A stretch of DNA of 64,000 nt from DASWTL01 sp966250385. Its GTDB lineage: Bacteria; Bacteroidota; Bacteroidia; Sphingobacteriales; Sphingobacteriaceae. The translations under genes were made by a program, and so were the position numbers. Shown one piece after another: positions 60,347 through 64,000 of the stretch (position 1 is the first letter of the stretch; the number at the start of each line of letters is the position of its first letter). The notes below the pieces were generated by a model. The model ran no database searches and was not told the DNA's origin. It worked only from the letters and a program-made list of their open reading frames with translations. The stretch lies in the NCBI GenBank assembly GCA_966250385.1, contig CBINHC010000010.1, positions 1 to 64,000 on the forward strand, in the 5' to 3' direction.

Positions 60347-60934
60347 TCATGCACGATCAGAAAAAACCTGTTGCTTACTCAGGTTATTGTTAAGCAGCTT
60401 TCGCGCGCGATTCAGCCTTACTTTGACTGTCCCTTCCGAAATCTTTAGCTGGTCCTGAATTTCATTATAGGACAATTGCTGGAAATAAAACATTTCAATG
60501 ATCTTCTTATAATCATTTCCCAACAAGTCGACGGCATTTAATAAATGTGCTTTTCTGATCTTAGAGTCCACTTTATTATCTAAGGCATGGTCAACTAAGA
60601 ATTTTTCGGAAAACATGGAGTCAATATCAACGAGTTCAGCGCGCCTGCTCTCTCTGAAGAAGTCCACAAAATTCCGATAGGCTATTGAAAAAAGATAGGA
60701 CCCCAATCGGGTTTTGCTGATATGCTGATAGCGGTTGATACTGTTTAAAAACTTAATAAACGTTTCAGATGTCAGATCTTCCGCAACTGAGTGCCGACAG
60801 GTTTTTTTTACCAGAAAGGAGTATATTGAATTATAGTAGGTATTATATATGACATTAAAGTTGGTATACTCTCCGGTTCTAACATTATCTACAGCTAACT
60901 GAATAGCATCCTCATTACTTCCCCGATTCTTCAT
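60347..60934 (-). CDS. RNA polymerase ECF-type sigma-70 factor
   Basis: A 195-aa sigma factor. Region 2 (about 20-95) includes A-E-D-L-T-S-E-T-F-I-K-F-L and R-L-G-S-Y-L-F-S-I-A-Y-R-N-F-V-D-F; region 4 (about 130-185) includes I-E-M-F-Y-F-Q-Q-L-S-Y-N-E-I-Q and S-E-G-T-V-K-V-R-L-N-R-A-R-K. It is similar to the sigma factor at 7965-8582. It lies upstream of an STN-type receptor gene on the same strand, a common arrangement for FecI-type control, but no FecR anti-sigma gene is found and a terminator intervenes. Confidence 0.92.
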   Translation of the reverse strand: MKNRGSNEDAIQLAVDNVRTGEYTNFNVIYNTYYNSIYSFLVKKTCRHSVAEDLTSETFIKFLNSINRYQHISKTRLGSYLFSIAYRNFVDFFRESRRAELVDIDSMFSEKFLVDHALDNKVDSKIRKAHLLNAVDLLGNDYKKIIEMFYFQQLSYNEIQDQLKISEGTVKVRLNRARKLLNNNLSKQQVFSDRA

Positions 60935-61172
60935 CGAACTATATCATTAAATATTCTCTGATCATAAATTTCCGGGACAGTTCAAAAATTCATCCCGGGC
61001 TACCCAGCTTATATGCTTTGGAAAAAATAAAATGGAATAGATGCTACAAGAATCTCTTTTTTGATCGCCAATACAAATAAAAGGCTGCCGACTGACGGTT
61101 TTAGCGGGATAAATGCCGGAAATTACGGACCGAAAATCTCCAAAAATTCCAGTCTGCCAAGAGCCCGCCCCG

Positions 61173-61571
61173 CTAAAAGAATTCCGGAACGCTGGAAGCA
61201 GAGCGGTACAGGGTTTCAAGAAGGTAGCCAAGGTCATTTATCGGCGATCTCTTATTGTATACCCAAGCATTCAACTGAGTTATTTCATGCTTAATATTTA
61301 GCGTATCACCATCCGTGTAGAGTACAAAGGGGATTTTCTTGAAGTCGTTACGACAGCGTAGACTGCGCAGGAACATTAAACCACATATCTCAGGCATTTC
61401 ATAATCAGAGATAATAATATCCGGCACGAAATAATCCAGACGGTCAAAAGCATCGGAAACTGAAAATGCTGTATGGCACAAATAGTGACGTTCCTTCAGA
61501 AACTGAGTGACAATTCTTTGGAAAAAAGGATCGTCATCGACATACAGGACGGACCTTTTCATTGCTTTCAT
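61173..61571 (-). CDS. Receiver-only response regulator
   Basis: A 132-aa receiver domain. D-D-D near the start (L-Y-V-D-D-D-P), the phosphorylation site D in I-I-I-S-D-Y-E-M-P near 56, a T/S in V-L-Y-T-D-G-D and a Lys in V-Y-N-K-R-S-P complete the active site. There is no output domain. Likely phosphorylated by a histidine kinase; the LytS-type kinase at 62088 is a candidate. It acts by protein contact rather than by binding DNA. Confidence 0.85.
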   Translation of the reverse strand: MKAMKRSVLYVDDDPFFQRIVTQFLKERHYLCHTAFSVSDAFDRLDYFVPDIIISDYEMPEICGLMFLRSLRCRNDFKKIPFVLYTDGDTLNIKHEITQLNAWVYNKRSPINDLGYLLETLYRSASSVPEFF

Positions 61572-61705
61572 AACGCCTCATTTCCCGCAAGTAACCATTA
61601 TTCTGATCGCAGGAAAAAAGATTGTTACCGATTAGCATGTTTTTCAGGTTCAATCCTCGCATTTAAAGATTGAGTGCAGAACAAAACTACTCGCTACAAA
61701 CGCCA

Positions 61706-62077
61706 TCAACTTCCGGTCCGGAACCGTGATTTACACTTTTCAAGCGTGGTCTTAAGATCATCAAAGGTAATAGGCTTTAACAGAAAGTCTCCTGCGGCCT
61801 GCTGATCGGCATTGGGAGAATACTCATCAAAGGCGGTGGTAAAAATAACATGTGCGGTAAAGTGCTTCCGTTCCAGAATACTAAAACTCAGGCCGTCTTC
61901 CAGGTGGATATCCATGAAAATCAGGTCAGGTTGCGGGTTCAGGCTGAACCACTTTACAGCAGAGCGTACCGATGCCAGCCGGGCAACAACTTCAATCTCG
62001 TCTGAATAACGATATAGTAGAGATTCCAGTTTTTTTACCGCAAGACTTTCGTCCTCGATAATGACTACTTTCAGCAT
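61706..62077 (-). CDS. LytR-type receiver protein lacking the LytTR output domain
   Basis: A 123-aa receiver: I-I-E-D-E at the start, I-F-M-D-I-H-L-E-D-G (Asp near 55) and A-F-D-E-Y-S-P-N-A-D-Q-Q-A-A-G-D-F-L-L-K-P-I near 82-103. That last segment is the hallmark of LytTR-family response regulators, which normally continue into a DNA-binding LytTR domain. Here the gene stops right after the receiver, and no LytTR frame is seen downstream. It lies 10 bp after the kinase gene, so it is the cognate regulator of that kinase, but without a DNA-binding end it may act through a partner. Confidence 0.85.
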   Translation of the reverse strand: MLKVVIIEDESLAVKKLESLLYRYSDEIEVVARLASVRSAVKWFSLNPQPDLIFMDIHLEDGLSFSILERKHFTAHVIFTTAFDEYSPNADQQAAGDFLLKPITFDDLKTTLEKCKSRFRTGS

Positions 62078-62087
62078 TGCAATAAGG

Positions 62088-64000
62088 TTAATTGATCAGG
62101 GGGATAACCGCAATATACTGTCCGTTTTCCGCCTTAAATTCCGGCACCCGGTCAGTCAGCAGGGCATACCGGCTCACAATATTCTTCAGCCCTAAACCGG
62201 TGGACGGCATCCTGTTAATCCGAAGTTGCAAATTATTTCTGACTATTAAGTATCCCGGTTCATGGTCATGGATGTCAATAACGAGCGGTTCATCTGCAGA
62301 CACGATATTATGTTTGACTGCATTCTCGATAAGCAGCTGAAGAGTCAAAGGCGCCACCAGTTGGTCCATTGAACCCTGGTAGACATTCACATTGACCTGC
62401 AGCTTATTCTCAAAGCGTATCTTCAGTAAGAAAACGAATGAATGAATAAAGTCAATCTCAACCTTTAAGGGTACCAGCTCCTTTCCTTTCTGTTCAAGGA
62501 GGTACCTGTACGAGCGGGCAAGCTGGTCGATGAACTGCTCGGAAAGGTCAGCATCAATATGGACAAGTGAACTGAGGACATTCAGGCTGTTGAAAAGAAA
62601 ATGAGGATTCAACTGGTTACGAAGGCTTTCAAACTGTGCCTGTGCCACTCCCTTCTCAATCCGCTCGCGTTCCGAATTGGTCCTGTCCGTTATGTCTCTG
62701 CAGCTCCAGATCCGTCCGGCAACTTTCCCGTCGAGGACCTGGGCAGCTGATAAGATTTCCAGCACCGTATTATTGATAAGCCTCACTTCCAGACTGATCC
62801 TGGCAGCAGGATCATTCCTTACGTGTTCGATAACATCATCGATCACTGTACTATCCCGAACCAGCCTGATCGCATGTGCAATAACAGAAAACACGTTGAC
62901 ACCCACCGGATTGTCCTTCAGCTGCCATATCCGCATCAGGTTGTCGTTACAGTATATGACCTCTCCATTTTTATTCGCCAGGAGGATGCCGTCTGAAGTC
63001 GACTCGATAATGACACTATTGATCGACAGTGACTCTTTGACCGACTGTTCGGTTTCAAATCTTTTTAAGGAAGAGGTGACCACCTCGGTGCAGATATTCA
63101 GCACCAGCAGATCGTCATCATCCCAGTGCTTAGGTTCAAATAGAGAATCAAAACCGATGAACCCGATCACCTTGCCGTTTACCTTCATTGGCATCAGAAG
63201 GATAGATACCGTACCGTCTGCTTCGAACATTTCGCGCTCGCGTGCGGCTTCCCTCGGCATGTCTTCCAGCCGTTCAAACCTGATGATCCGATCTTTGTTA
63301 AACTCCTTCAGCATCCATGCCGCATCTTCCGCGGAAAAACCCGTTTCATAATACAGGGAAGGGACCTTTTCACCTTCCGCACTTCGCCATTCATGAAGGC
63401 AAACCCACATCTGCCCCACCTCATCGAGCCTATAGGCGTAGGCACGCTCCACTTCTGCAAACCGTCCGATCCGGTCCAGCATCTCCTTGAGTGCATCGGG
63501 ATAACTGACAGCCAGAAAGCTTTTAGAAATATCAGTCAAAAGCCGGTACAATTCAGTCTGACGGACAATATATTTTTCAAAATAATGCCGTCCAGAAATT
63601 TCGCGGAGGGTAGCGATATATCCGTTCACTAGCGGTATATCAAGGCCGTTGGAGATTTTAGCTTCAAAATGCCTCACCATCCCGTTTTTCGCTACGACCC
63701 GATATCGCGAATACAAATAATTCTCCGGGTTGCTGATAAACCTTCGGAATTCATTCCTGACCCGCTCACGGTCGTCCGGATGCACAATATCCAGGAAGCC
63801 GAGAGTTTTCATTTCCGCAGCAGTATACCCGGTATGGATCAAAATTCCGGAACTGTGATACAGAATTTTTTCATCAGCGCTGATTACGCTGATCATATCT
63901 TCGATATTGTTGATCAGCTGTTCAAAATAATTCCCGAACTGGTTGGCCCTTTCATCCGCCTGCTTCTCTTTAAACGCCCGGATGAACAAGACAACATTAT
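62088..64000 (-). CDS. LytS-type sensor histidine kinase with PAS and GAF domains (partial, runs off window)
   Basis: The 3' part (634 or more codons) of a histidine kinase. The frame stays open to the end of the window, so the start lies beyond 64000 and the apparent start at 63989 is not real. A PAS domain at about 20-140 (I-E-D-M-I-S-V-I-S-A-D-E-K-I) is followed by a GAF-like domain (about 150-310), a second PAS (about 325-430: I-E-S-T-S-D-G-I-L-L-A-N-K-N-G), the His_kinase domain (about 440-525) with N-P-H-F-L-F-N-S-L-N, and a HATPase (about 530-633) with I-E-N-A-V-K-H-N and G-L-G-L-K-N-I. Without the N-terminus I cannot tell its membrane topology. The receiver gene at 61706-62077 follows after 10 bp. 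Confidence 0.93.
   Translation of the reverse strand, partial: NVVLFIRAFKEKQADERANQFGNYFEQLINNIEDMISVISADEKILYHSSGILIHTGYTAAEMKTLGFLDIVHPDDRERVRNEFRRFISNPENYLYSRYRVVAKNGMVRHFEAKISNGLDIPLVNGYIATLREISGRHYFEKYIVRQTELYRLLTDISKSFLAVSYPDALKEMLDRIGRFAEVERAYAYRLDEVGQMWVCLHEWRSAEGEKVPSLYYETGFSAEDAAWMLKEFNKDRIIRFERLEDMPREAAREREMFEADGTVSILLMPMKVNGKVIGFIGFDSLFEPKHWDDDDLLVLNICTEVVTSSLKRFETEQSVKESLSINSVIIESTSDGILLANKNGEVIYCNDNLMRIWQLKDNPVGVNVFSVIAHAIRLVRDSTVIDDVIEHVRNDPAARISLEVRLINNTVLEILSAAQVLDGKVAGRIWSCRDITDRTNSERERIEKGVAQAQFESLRNQLNPHFLFNSLNVLSSLVHIDADLSEQFIDQLARSYRYLLEQKGKELVPLKVEIDFIHSFVFLLKIRFENKLQVNVNVYQGSMDQLVAPLTLQLLIENAVKHNIVSADEPLVIDIHDHEPGYLIVRNNLQLRINRMPSTGLGLKNIVSRYALLTDRVPEFKAENGQYIAVIPLIN

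Overview
This window looks like part of a chromosome of a Bacteroidota species, most likely of the family Sphingobacteriaceae (a Pedobacter- or Arcticibacter-like organism). This is inferred from two SusC/SusD outer-membrane systems, STN-type TonB receptors, ECF sigma factors, many lipoproteins with short K/R-rich signal peptides, DUF2147, MepB and OMP_b-brl-type proteins, a LytS-type kinase, TAnnTTTG-like promoter boxes, and a general lack of strong Shine-Dalgarno sites. No rRNA, tRNA or CRISPR array was recognised.

Layout. 1-7660: an outer-membrane nutrient-uptake operon on the minus strand (SusC, SusD-like, two accessory lipoproteins, terminator), preceded by an AraC regulator and a small unknown protein. 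7900-20800: a mixed region with an ECF sigma factor, a small membrane protein, DUF2147, TetR, a leucine-rich-repeat protein, a GNAT acetyltransferase, a frameshifted DUF1569 gene, a Coq4-like protein, a MazG-like pyrophosphohydrolase, an SH3 protein, an OmpA/thrombospondin-repeat protein and an alpha/beta hydrolase. 20950-21860: five tandem short genes for cysteine-rich peptides between a promoter box and a strong terminator. 21900-28050: cupin and metallo-beta-lactamase-fold hydrolase next to a divergent HxlR regulator, a thioredoxin-reductase-like flavoprotein, and a two-gene ABC exporter. 28300-31120: a cytoskeletal cluster of two bactofilins, an actin-like protein whose phosphate-1 motif lies at its C-terminus (apparent circular permutation), and an M23 peptidase. 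31900-48000: a TonB-type barrel protein, CPBP protease, DinB protein, an IS3 relic, secreted and membrane hypotheticals, MepB, an STN-TonB receptor, HD hydrolase, LOG protein, a decayed gene, and an orphan toxin-like C-terminal module with a likely exported immunity partner. 48400-64000: ABC-F ATPase, esterase, a second SusC/SusD operon, a second STN-TonB receptor with an ECF sigma factor, two receiver-only response regulators and a LytS-type sensor kinase that runs off the window.

Working together: the two SusC/D loci should bind and import oligomeric nutrients. The two STN receptors and two ECF sigma factors look like pieces of trans-envelope signalling, but no FecR anti-sigma gene is present. 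A paralogous pair of lipoproteins (16413-17000 and 37129-37725) lies downstream of a matching pair of 46-bp upstream elements (19501-19546 and 37855-37900), suggesting shared control. The two most unusual loci are the cysteine-rich peptide array and the bactofilin/permuted-actin/M23 cluster.
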